From: Alopecurus myosuroides
Lineage: Eukaryota > Streptophyta > Magnoliopsida > Poales > Poaceae
Direction of reading: 5' to 3'
Assembly (NCBI GenBank): GCA_028641055.1
Contig: CM054057.1
Location: forward strand, 396,536,541 to 396,600,540
DNA: 64,000 nt
This document shows positions 45,701-53,730 of this stretch, in pieces; position 1 is the first letter of the stretch, and each line of letters opens with the position of its first letter. The translations under genes were made by a program, and so were the position numbers. The notes under the pieces were generated by a model that was not told the origin of the DNA, did no database searches, and was given only the letters and a program-made list of their open reading frames with translations.

Positions 45701-47961
45701 TATTTTTAAGTATTTTTTAGACTCCAAAATAACGAAAATAGGCAAAATCTTGCTTTGGGGATTTTGGTTGGGGGCGCCGAGTGGGCAGTCGCGCCGCGCC
45801 GAGTGGTCCGGACGAGCCCCCAAAGGGCCTTGCCGGGCGCCCATCCGGACGGCTATTGGGGGGCGCGACTGGAGATGCTCTTAGAAAATATACCTTTTCT
45901 TTTGGTTTCAAATGCGTACAAAACTGAACTTCTTAACAGCCATGAAATCATATGCGGTTTTGAAGATACATTGTGAGTGTGGAATAACTATTCTACTCGT
46001 TGTGAGTAAAATAGTGGGACCCTATATATGAAAGAACCAAACATCCTTCTAGGAAGGCTTTGCAGAATAGTGCTTTTCTATATATAATGATCTTTGTAAT
46101 TATGAATAAAACAGTGCAATATCTGAAAATGGCATACATTGCATAGGTAAAATAGAAACAAAAATAAAGATAATTGAAGAAATCAGGAAGGTATCTACAC
46201 TGTTTTGATTAGGGACAATATCATCTACATGACATTAATATAAGTAAGATCTAGGTGATGATCATCTATTCTCTGGAATGTTTAGTCCCTACATAGTGTA
46301 ATCAGGACCGTTAAGTGGGCAGACAGCTTAGATGTATTTCTTGTTTCCCGTATGTGGCTAAATTGCACCAAGAAATATTGATCTTATCAGAAATGCAGGA
46401 GGGTTGGAATGAAAATCGAAACGTGTGGCTCCACATGACTCACCCCTACTGATTTTATGTTATCATCACCAGGCTATTGACCCGTGATCTACTGAGTTAT
46501 AGTTGACCAATGGCAAGCATTCTGCATTCATGTGGAGAGACACAATCCTAAGGAAAATGGCAGCCTAATATAATCACTTGGAGATGGTACGTGAATATTT
46601 GTAGAACTAAACACCCTTCTAAGGGATGTTTAATTGAAATTTCGAGTGTGGTTGAATTAGAACAGGGCCTAGGTTAGACGGTGATGCAAGCACTGAGCAG
46701 TTATGCTTCTACATATTGTTTAGCTCTCGCGAACAGCTTATGTGGACCTTTGCAAATGTACATGCAAGTCATGACTCCATCTTGCCTTATTTGCTGCGTG
46801 AGTATCTTAGGAAGAGATCGTTGCCTTTTTTGTACTATATAACAATTTGTGAAGCCCTTGGCATATACAAGAATGCCGTGCATTATGATCTTGCCGCTCC
46901 CACCACTCCAATGACGCACCACAACAGACAGATCCAAACCCTAACTACTCCCTCCGTCTCATATTAATTGTCTCAAACTTTTACAAAAGTGGATGTATCT
47001 AACACTAAAATATGTCTAGATACATCCACTTTTGTCCAACTTTGAGACAATTAATATGAGACGGAGGGAGTATTAGACCAGATCGCCGGTCCCCTCTCTC
47101 TCCTGCTGCCGGGACGGCAAGCGGAGAGAGAGGGGACCAGCGATCTGGCCGGTGAAGATCCGGGACGAAAAGAGCTTTTCCTGCGGACGGGACGGCCCTT
47201 GGTTTTGAAGTCACCTTGTTGTGTTGTGATCAGTCTCTAGTTCCAAATTTCCAATGGATGTGACATACAAAATTGTTTATATGCAGGAACTTGACTTTCC
47301 AGAGGAGCAGATCCAAATATCAGATGCTCTGACTGAGATGAGTCATGGTCAGTGGGAGGGCTGCCCAAAATCAGAAATTTATACTCCAGAAATCATAAAT
47401 CTGATGGACAATACCCAGCCTGATTTCTCGGCACCCTCAGGAGAGTCACTTAGGCAGGTGCAGTTTAGAATGATGGAATTCCTGAGCCGAACAGTCATAA
47501 GGTTACAAGAAAAGGTGGCAATGAGGGATAAACTATCACAACAAAATGACTCAAAGGGGTTATCTCGGCAGAGCTCCACTAATTCTGTCCAGGATGGTCC
47601 GTCTTGGGATTTGCTTTACAGGCTCAATCGGCATAGCCTACAAAGGAAGAAATCGGGTAAAAGTCGTCTCCAGTTTGTGACGTCAGGTGACAATGATAGT
47701 GAGGATGACTTCTCTCCTAAAGGCATAAACCAAAGGCATCACATGCACGAAACAAATCTGGGGAGCTCAACAACCTCCATTGCAATTTTCAGCCATGAAG
47801 TCCCCATCCGATGTCTCCTTGCAGGCTTGCTGGACTGCAATCCTATGATGTCCCATAGAATATGTATAGATGATTCTTCTGTGACAGTTCTTGAACATTC
47901 GCTAAGAACCGGGTGGCAAATAAAAAGGTTGAATGATACTTCACATCTCAGGCTTCTGTAG
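39195..47961 (+). CDS. Histidine-phosphatase / phosphoglycerate-mutase-like protein, two exons (39195-39740, 47287-47961)
   Basis: The only convincing host gene. Exon 1 encodes 182 residues: a low-complexity Ser/Pro/Glu-rich N-terminus (about 1-110), then the fold start [14 protein letters not shown] and [16 protein letters not shown]. The donor CGG|GTGAGC and acceptor ATGCAG|GAA join in phase 0 to exon 2 (224 residues): [12 protein letters not shown], a PSGES segment, a polar insert (about 270-350) and the second histidine motif [16 protein letters not shown]. Spliced length is 406 aa. In this superfamily the first His is phosphorylated and the second His and an acidic residue assist. Here the usual R-H-G reads S-H-G, so activity may be altered. 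The substrate is unknown and the name 'phosphoglycerate mutase' is by fold only. No transit peptide is obvious. Confidence 0.9.
41031..41280 (+). repeat. Local direct duplication in the intron
   Basis: GTGCAATGTGTAGAC, TTATTAAATTAGCTGA and the following CTAAATAA occur from about 41040 and again from about 41209, roughly 170 bases apart, with small indels between copies. Confidence 0.75.
41321..41985. mobile_element. Non-autonomous hAT element, TSD CTCCCACA
   Basis: Ends CAGTGGCGGAGCTTC and its inverse (AAGCTCCGCCACTG), flanked by a perfect 8-bp duplication CTCCCACA (41313-41320 and 41986-41993), the hAT hallmark. There is no transposase. A Stowaway MITE is nested inside. Confidence 0.93.
41516..41676. 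mobile_element. Stowaway MITE nested in the hAT element
   Basis: Starts CTCCCTCCGTCC after TA and ends GGAGGTAG before TA (41677-41678). About 160 bp, with an internal inverted pair around TGAGTGAATC/GATTCACTCA. Confidence 0.85.
42022..42385. mobile_element. Possible degenerate MITE surrounding a younger Stowaway
   Basis: The left part (TACCTCTTTCGTTC, TGATTATTCTAATAT) and the inverse of the right part (TACTCCATCGTTC, ATTTCTAATATAC) match imperfectly. This suggests an old inverted-repeat element split by the MITE at 42203. Confidence 0.4.
42203..42305. mobile_element. Stowaway MITE, 103 bp
   Basis: CTCCCTCCGTCTCATATTAG at the left, the inverse ending ACAGAGGGAG at the right, TA on both sides (42201-42202, 42306-42307). 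The two arms fold into a near-complete hairpin. Confidence 0.93.
42500..43480. repeat. Degenerate repeat field in the intron
   Basis: A word group of the type TTTTCAAATCGCTTATCGGATTG, ATGATA-GTTG, GAAAG-T, GCATTTTTTT recurs near 42520, 42690, 42865 and 43265, with partial units of about 160-400 bases. The origin is unknown, possibly the relic of a larger transposon. Confidence 0.55.
43814..45880. mobile_element. PIF/Harbinger element, 2067 bp, TSD TTA
   Basis: GAGCATCTACAGTCGCGCC at the left and its inverse GGCGCGACTGGAGATGCTC at the right, with TTA on both sides (43811-43813, 45881-45883). The GC-rich outer regions also pair (GGGCTTCCCGTCCGGAC type). It contains a broken transposase on the + strand; no separate Myb-like ORF was recognised. 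Inserted in the host-gene intron. Confidence 0.95.
44478..45453 (+). pseudogene. PIF/Harbinger transposase, broken
   Basis: Starts with [20 protein letters not shown]. An in-frame TAA at 44673-44675 stands where the family has Gln (a CAA to TAA change fits), then [14 protein letters not shown]. Frameshifts occur near 44720 and 44895. The third frame carries [17 protein letters not shown] (first catalytic Asp), [15 protein letters not shown] (second Asp) and [16 protein letters not shown] (Glu), so the D-D-E set is present but split over three frames. It ends at 45453. Parent proteins cut and rejoin elements with TTA/TAA target sites. Confidence 0.92.
46948..47070. mobile_element. Stowaway MITE, 123 bp
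   Basis: CTCCCTCCGTCTCATATTAA at the left, inverse at the right ending ACGGAGGGAG, TA duplications at 46946-46947 and 47071-47072. It folds into a long hairpin and lies 216 bases before the splice acceptor. Confidence 0.95.
47078..47148. other. Near-perfect GC-rich hairpin close to the splice acceptor
   Basis: CCAGATCGC-GTCCCCTCTCTCTCC pairs with GGAGAGAGAGGGGAC-GCGATCTGG over about 24 pairs with one small bulge. The loop itself contains GCCG/CGGC. It begins just after the MITE and ends about 140 bases before exon 2. Confidence 0.8.
47287..47961 (+). CDS. Exon 2 of the histidine-phosphatase-like gene
   Basis: Begins GAACTTGAC after ATGCAG. It holds the acidic motif SHGQWEG, the serine-rich insert and the second catalytic-type His (SHEVPIR), ending CTTCTGTAG. 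Codon use is less GC-rich than exon 1, as is common for later exons of grass genes. Confidence 0.88.
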   Translation, partial: ELDFPEEQIQISDALTEMSHGQWEGCPKSEIYTPEIINLMDNTQPDFSAPSGESLRQVQFRMMEFLSRTVIRLQEKVAMRDKLSQQNDSKGLSRQSSTNSVQDGPSWDLLYRLNRHSLQRKKSGKSRLQFVTSGDNDSEDDFSPKGINQRHHMHETNLGSSTTSIAIFSHEVPIRCLLAGLLDCNPMMSHRICIDDSSVTVLEHSLRTGWQIKRLNDTSHLRLL

Positions 47962-48019
47962 CTGCATGCCCTTACGCTGTTCAGCAGGATTATTGTGGAC
48001 GTATGTCTACGCATTTGTA

Positions 48020-48025
48020 AATAAA
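48020..48025 (+). terminator. Possible polyadenylation signal
   Basis: AATAAA about 60 bases after the stop codon of the host gene, preceded by TTTGTA. Plausible, but plant signals are loose. Confidence 0.4.
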
Positions 48026-48493
48026 CTGTCGCTGCGAACATTATCGACTGAATTTCACCTTTGGCGCCATCTGGGGTGGAGTCCCCCATATCTCAATGCA
48101 AAAAGATATGGCATATGATAGTGTTGTATTGTGTTCTTATTGTTTTTATTGATTAGTTAACCAAATTATTTGGTCAAGTGTAATTTCAACTCATCTTTTT
48201 GGGTGCGCGTCTTAATGTATAATTCTTTTTGCTGGCCAATTTTCACGTTTTGAGTATCTGTGAATAGTCTTGTAATTGGTACCAGTGGATCGCTTGTTTT
48301 TTTTATGTAACCTATTACCGTATGCATAGAGTATGTGGCAATGCCATGCTTAGATGGACCTCAGTGACATATTTTATTATATAATCCACAAATGTATGTT
48401 CCTCAGCGAGACGTGCTGACCCTATATATGACGAGCTGAGATTATGTCACGTGTCTTCTGAGACAGTTTGAGCTGAAATTTTGTTTGGGGTTA
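48026..48493. other. Host-gene 3' flank
   Basis: AT-rich; probably includes the remaining 3' UTR. No other feature is seen until the Harbinger-type element. Confidence 0.5.
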
Positions 48494-49804
48494 GGTCATC
48501 TCCAGCGGGGTTGCTCATTTGGCCCGGACAGGTCGGATTTGAGCAGCCCCGGACAAAACGAGACCCCAGCGGGGCTGCTCATCTCAGATCTCGGTCCTCT
48601 TTTTGTCCGCGGATGCTCAAATCCAGACCAAATTTGGTCTGGAAATGAGCAGCCTTCGGACACGGCCGTGTCTGTTTCGTGTCTCTTTTTGTCCGCGCAA
48701 AAGTGCTCGGTCCCACCCCTTCTTCTCTCTCTCTCTCATTATTTTCAGTTCAGCACTGCGCCTACCCCCGAGCAGAGCATCGCACCACACTGCGGCTACC
48801 CTGTTCGACCACGCCGTCTTCTTCGTCATGGGCGCCGGGCTCTTCTCGGGCGTCTCCGCGGCGCTGTACCCGGCCGTCGTCGTCAAGACGCATCTGCAGG
48901 TGGCCATGGCGCAGACGCGACCGCGCCGCTGGAGCACTCGATGCCGGCCTCGTCGCTGGAGGTGGACGACCGCGTCGCTGGAGCTGCACGAGGCCGCGCA
49001 CGCGGCGTCCCCCATGGCCTCCACCTCCCACCGGCCGTGTCGTCGTTGCCGCTGCCCAAACCGTCGGGGAAGAACCGGGAAAGAACCGCGGCGGGCTCGC
49101 CGGGGCGCGCCGGCAGCAGCGCATCGCCACCGCGAGGCGAGCGCGGACGGCGCCAGGCGGCCTGGTGTGTGCGCCGACGGCGTCCGTGTCCTCTACCGCG
49201 GCGTCCGTGGCCTCTACCGCGGCGCCGGTGGGCGTCCTACGCCATGGCGCAGCGCCTCGCCTGGCGCGTCGTGGGCGCCGACCGCTCCGAGAGCTACCCG
49301 TCGCGGCCGTGCAGGGTGCCAGTGCCGCCGTCGCCGGGGGTGCCGCCGGGCTTGTGACCGACGGGGTGGCGTCCTGGCCACCGTCAAAGACGCGCCTGCA
49401 GGTGATGGAGACCGACAGGGTGGCGTCCTGGCCGCGGACTCTCCGGGGCGCGCGGGCGGCGTGCTGGCCGCGTCCTGGCCGCGGGCTCGCCGGGGCGCGG
49501 TGGGCGCGGAAGAGGGAGGCGAGGGACGGCGGCGTGTGCGGCAGGAGGAGGTGGGCGGCGTCCTGGCCGCGGGCTCGCCGGGGCGCGGTGGGCGCGGGGA
49601 GGAGGCGAGGTAGCTTCTGCGCCTATGCCGTTGAGCTGCTCGACGGAAGGACCGAGGAGAGAGATTCACGTTTGTCTGTTCTAGATAGGTACTCCCGCTG
49701 GGTGCACCTCCAAAAACGCATGTCTGTCGCCCCCGGACGGCTGCTCAAACGGACACATTTGTCCCGTTTTTGTCCGCGAATTGAGCACCCCGCTGGAGAT
49801 GCCC
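48494..49804. mobile_element. Harbinger-type element carrying captured gene pieces, TSD TTA
   Basis: Ends GGTCATCTCCAGCGGGG and its inverse CCCCGCTGGAGATGCCC, with TTA on both sides (48491-48493, 49805-49807). Subterminal sequence also pairs (TTTTTGTCCGCG, GAGCAGCC). It has no transposase. Instead the 48801-49413 interior encodes broken mitochondrial-carrier segments, as in Pack-type elements that pick up host gene fragments. It is 1311 bp and very GC-rich inside. Confidence 0.9.
48801..49413 (+). pseudogene. Captured mitochondrial carrier (SLC25) gene fragments
   Basis: Three carrier segments in order but in different frames. First, helix 1 and signature, FFVMGAGLFSGVSAALYP then VVKTHLQV (48801-48905). 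Second, GVRGLYRGAGG and WASYAMAQRLAWRVVG (about 49190-49270), the loop and helix 4 area. Third, VQGASAAVAGGAAGLVT and KTRLQVMET (49311-49413), helix 5 and third signature. These match the order in plant carriers of the SLC25A44-like type. Much intervening sequence is missing or scrambled (low-complexity GC-rich filler), so no carrier can be made. The source gene is elsewhere in the genome. Confidence 0.82.
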
Positions 49805-49807
49805 TTA

Positions 49808-50400
49808 GATTTGGTTACCTACTCTAGTTCTAAGACAGCTTGAGCTGAAACTTTGTTTGGTAAGTTAGATTTAGTAACCTCTTCCCTAGGGTGGTGACGC
49901 TACCACCACAACTAAAACATGCACTAGCAAGGGCTGGCGCCATGGCATGCCACGCTAATCCGACGACATAATATGCCCATTTGCAATTCTTATATGTTGC
50001 CACTAAACGGTAACTCCCAAGCAGACCCCAAAAGCTAGATATGGCGAGGTCGATTGGAGGAAGCTAGGAGGTGGCGCCGGCGTCTCTATAGATAGTAGGT
50101 GTAGTATTAGTTAAAATCACGCTCGAAATTGCCTCACTCTTTATCCTCCCTCGCCTGGGGTCTCATGAGTCTTTTTTCTGAAAGGTCTACACTTCTCTTG
50201 CATGTCATTTGTCAAAGGGGAGCTCTCGACAAATCACTCTCGAAGGACGTCATCGCCTCACGAGGTTTTGTGCCCTCTGGCCTCGTCCAACGTACGAGCG
50301 ACGGTACTCTGATGCTCGGGGACTGGGCCGCAGTGACATAGAGCATCACGAGAACTAGAAATTGGGAATTAAAGCAAACAAGTGCAAATGTCATCACGAT
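49808..50400. other. Host-like flank with a split tandem duplication, otherwise unassigned
   Basis: GACAGCTTGAGCTGAAACTT with TTTGTTTGG (49831-49860) repeats the sequence at 48461-48489 left of the Harbinger-type element, so the target was a short tandem duplication. The rest shows no supported gene. Confidence 0.55.
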
Positions 50401-50404
50401 AAAA

Positions 50405-50998
50405 CTAGACAATATCGTTGGAGCTCTCTGCGTCCCCATCCTGGTCCTCGTCGGACTCTGCAAGCTCCTCGCTGTCCTCGAGCTCCTCGCTCTCTTGCGG
50501 TGCGACGCTGTTCTGGCCGTCGCCGGCGGCGGCAGGGCGTTGGTACATCGTGACCAGAGTGTCCACGTGCTCCTTCACCGCGTCTGTGAGCTCAAATGAC
50601 CGCTCCGAATCCACTGGAGCCAGGATCGGGTGGAAGTTGAAGTGATGGTTCTAGCTCTGGAGGTTAGAGAAGATGCGCGCCAGGACCGAGCTCAAGAGCT
50701 CCCGTCTCTCATCGATGGCACCGCTTCCTCCAGCCTCTCCGTCAGTGTGCTAAAAAACCGGTAGAAGGAGGAGTCATCATCTTGCAGGGGCGACGCGAGT
50801 TTGTTGGGGTGAAGGCGGCCTAGTGCCTTGCTTGCTCGTGGGGCGATCTGCTGTACCATGACCACATGCCCGCGTCGTAATCCCAGCTCGTGCGGCCTGA
50901 TGTCCGGCTTCTTGAAGATCCTTCTGGACCTTCTCAAGTTTCTCCTGGACCTGTGATGCAGCACAACCTATTCCACCAAGCCCTCCATCGACACTCAT
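50405..50998 (-). pseudogene. Antisense extra ORF of a second Tat-like element, C-terminal part
   Basis: On the - strand: VQEKLEKVQKDLQEA, then RRGHVVMVQQIAPRASKALG, SFYRFFSTLTERLEE and AVKEHVDTLVTMYQRP followed by an acidic tail (EESEELEDSEELAESDED) ending near 50405. Frame changes occur near 50940 and 50655. The pattern matches the C-terminal region of extra ORFs in Triticeae Tat-like retrotransposons (helical block, then acidic end), as at 16313-17206. Its N-terminal part is across the insertion at 50999-52075. Confidence 0.6.
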
Positions 50999-51233
50999 TG
51001 GTCCTATGACAAGATCACGCGTCAAGGCGATGCAAGATAAGGTGAACTCACTCCTCTCTCTCTACACGTTCGATTACTTGGTGAATAGTGCGCTACCACA
51101 TGCAAATATGCTATGTGTGATCAGCTACACACCACCAAGAGGGCCCAAGAAGGTACCAAGGTTGACCGAGAAGATGCCCAAGAAGATCGACAAGAGCAAC
51201 GAGAAGATGGACAAGAAGAAGCTGCCAAGTTCC

Positions 51234-51560
51234 AGCTGGCGGTACTACCTCTGGGCCTAGCGGTACTACCCCCAGTATGCACCAGGGAGGTACTACCTCT
51301 GGCGCCAGCGGTACTGCCTCCAACTCCAGGAAGTCGTACTACTGCTAGAAGTACCGGGGCAAGTACCGCCAGCCCCGAATTGCTCACAGAAGCCCTGGCA
51401 GTACTTCACCGGTACCGGCCTAGTACTACCGCTGCAACACCGACATAATTCCACTACAAAATTGCCAGCGGTACTACCCCCAGCCCTGGCGGTACTACTG
51501 CTACCATCAAGCTAGCGGTACTACCTCTGGCCCCAGCTGTACTACCTCTGCCTGCGAGCA
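51234..51560 (+). repeat. Degenerate minisatellite GCGGTACTACC
   Basis: At least ten occurrences of GGTACTAC or close variants, mostly as GCGGTACTACCTCTGGCCC-type units of 20-45 bases. The core GGTACTACC is near-palindromic, so single strands could fold. Confidence 0.85.
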
Positions 51561-51616
51561 GAAAACGGGAATATTCCCCTATAACTCCCATCTACCTACC
51601 CCTTCATGGAGGAGAG

Positions 51617-51624
51617 TATAAATA
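51617..51624 (+). promoter_or_regulatory. TATA box in the inserted LTR
   Basis: TATAAATA in GGAGAGTATAAATAGGACCC, a strong plant TATA context, followed about 30-35 bases later by a CTAGGGTTAGAGATG stretch. Confidence 0.6.
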
Positions 51625-52075
51625 GGACCCCAGGGCCTGAGCTAGGGTTAGAGATGAATTGAAATTTGAGCTTTGCTCCCTATGTTCCTCTTGTGAGGCT
51701 ACTCCTTAGATGTGTATCCAAGAACGAATCAAGGCTACTCCATCTACTCTTGTATTTGGATCTAATCAAGGTTACTGCGGAATAGCCATCCTTTCCCCTT
51801 GCGAATCAGTTGGTGTTCTCCCAATCTTCCTTGACTGACCCTCGAGGATCTATTGGTGCGATGGACCAGCCGTAGGGTTGAATTGGTTCCAATCAAGGTG
51901 AGTTCAAGTGGATTGATTTCCGGAGGCGGTCTCGGGTTTAGTTGCCGGTTTTTGAATCCTCTAGTTCGCGCTAGTTATCCGGTTACCCCTTTGTTTTCCC
52001 ACGAATCCCCCTCATGTTCTTCGTTCTTCCCATCGTGTTCTTCGTGTTCTTGATCAATTCGTGAAGATCGGGCCA

Positions 52076-53045
52076 ACCAAGAGGTATTCCCCTCATCAAC
52101 CTCTAGGCTCCAGGAGATCCCCTTCGCATTTCTTTTCAAGCTTCAGGAACTCCTGCCTAAACTCCCCCATCGTCTTGGAGGCTTGCTCCTTGGCACGGAA
52201 CTCCAACTCCAGGGCGCCCTTCATGTTTGAAAGTTTGGTCCTTGAGCTAGCGAACACGCTGATGTGTAAATCTAGGCCATGGACCTCGTCCTTCAGTTTC
52301 TTCTTATTCCCCCCAATGCGTTTCTCTAGACCAGTAAACTTTTTGCACCACCTGCTGTCATACGCCTTCTTGGCATCCTCAAGTTTCTAGACATTCACCA
52401 ACTCGCCCTCCTTCAACTTCTTCTCAACCTTATCGCTGCCTCGCTTCTCAAGATCTTTGTAAGTCTCATCAATGTGTTTGAGCTGCTCGTCAAGCTTAGC
52501 AAGGGGGCCCGCATGAGGTCTGGGCCACTACACCTTCGTGGATCTTGAGGCTTCCCTCGCAAGCGTCGAGGTCGACCTTGTGGGCATGGACCTGCTGAAG
52601 ATTGGCCTCGCGAGCCTTGATGTCCGTATGGCGAGCGTTTAGCTGCTCTTCAAAATCCATGGCCACAATCTCCCGAGTCTGGAGATCCAGCTGCTTTTGG
52701 GGCATCTACTCCTCACAAACAGTGACACGGGCCATCTTCCGGGCGTCCTCTTCAAGCACCTCCTACGCCTCCTTGATGGCGCCCGCGCGGATCTCCTCCG
52801 CCTCTGCTGTTGAGCCTCTGGATATAGGGGTACCCAGGCCCATTAGCTGCAACTTGACCCGATAGGCGTCCTCGAGATCGAGTCAGTGTGCTTCCTAATG
52901 CGAAGGGCTCCTGAAGGCGGTTCTGTCCCTGTCCAAGCTTCTCGAGACAACGCTCGTCAGCTCCCCCTTCGGGAGGAACTCTACGCCACCATCGTTTCCT
53001 CCCGAAGAAGCTCATCCGCTCGACGGAAGACAAGGCATGTGCTGC
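52076..53045 (-). pseudogene. Antisense extra ORF of a second Tat-like element, coiled-coil part
   Basis: On the - strand, split over frames by stops: ADELLREETMVA, LEDAYRVKLQLMGLG, EILAGAI-type helices, then MPQKQLDLQTREIVAMDFEE, QLNARHTDIKAREANLQQVH (52496-52705) and KLEDAKKAYDSRWCKKFTGL, FRQEFLKLEKKCEGD (52100-52390). Long heptad-like helices suggest a coiled coil. This continues in the C-terminal part at 50405-50998. Confidence 0.65.
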
Positions 53046-53110
53046 TGACGACCGCGCCTCCGTGCGCTGACAAAGGCTGTGCAGTGACGCAAGACTACTT
53101 TGGCCGCAGT

Positions 53111-53680
53111 TGCCATACTTGTGTATAAAGCCCGGGGGACAGCTGCTCCGGCCAAAGCGTCTTACTAGAATTGCTTATTTGGTGCAAGAAGACCAATACC
53201 ATTCTACAAGATGGAGGCGACGTCACTAGGTGCCCCCACCATTCTGCCACGGACGGTGCAGTTGTCCTCGACGACAAAGACCGCGCAGACGACGCAGAGT
53301 ACGGGATGTTCTCCAGCTTTAGCATATTGTGGGAACCCTTTCCCGCTAAATGAACGAGAAGGAGGTCCAAACGCCAGTATAAGAAGGGGACCCTCGGCTC
53401 TCGTAGAAGGAAAGCTCGAATTGCCTAAGAGCCCAAGTAGTCTAACCCGAGCACAAGCTCGCATTTGTACTGTAGTCACCGCAGTGCAATCCATCAGACA
53501 AGCAGGAGTAGGGTTTTACACCACAGTGGTGGCCTGAACCTAGGTAAACTCTCTGTGTCACCATTGATGTCGTTCTCAAGATCCCTCGTGAAGCCTCCTC
53601 GGGAGGTGAAGGAAGTGTTCTTAGCCCCCAGTGTTCAAACCTGTTGAGAGATCCTGTCATTGACATACCACTCTCCGACA
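53111..53680 (+). repeat. LTR between extra ORF and gag (left border approximate)
   Basis: Ends CTCTCCGACA two bases before a primer site. Contains TATAAGA at 53378-53384. The left end is placed near TGTGTATAAAGCCCGGGGG because the extra ORF fades there. It serves as the 3' LTR of the piece to its left and the 5' LTR of the piece to its right. Confidence 0.6.
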
Positions 53681-53682
53681 TT

Positions 53683-53701
53683 TGGCGCACCAGGTAGGGG
53701 G
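53683..53701 (+). other. Primer binding site of the second Tat-like element
   Basis: TGGCGCACCAGGTAGGGGG directly downstream of the LTR; a common primer site of Triticeae Gypsy elements. Confidence 0.88.
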
Positions 53702-53730
53702 CTAAGGCACTCCTCCACTTCCTCGTCGCC

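Larger units (their letters stand above)
39741..47286 (+). other. 7.5 kb intron filled with DNA transposons
   Basis: GTGAGC donor and TATATGCAG acceptor. It contains a hAT element, three Stowaway MITEs, a PIF/Harbinger element, a degenerate repeat field and a hairpin, annotated separately. The parts 39741-41030 and 45884-46947 hold no feature I can support beyond low-complexity AT-rich sequence. Confidence 0.85.
50999..52075 (+). mobile_element. Retroelement fragment inserted in the extra ORF
   Basis: Opens with GPMTRSRVKAMQDKVNSLLS on the + strand, a polyprotein-end motif of plant Gypsy elements. It continues into repeat-rich sequence and a TATA box (51617-51624), i.e. pol end plus LTR. Both boundaries are judged from where the flanking coiled-coil ORF breaks off and are approximate. 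Confidence 0.55.

Noticed and set aside
49190..49830. 382-codon and 336-codon frames over the carrier fragment as an expressed gene
   Set aside because: The carrier motifs occur in different frames, so no single frame encodes a carrier; the long frames result from very high GC.
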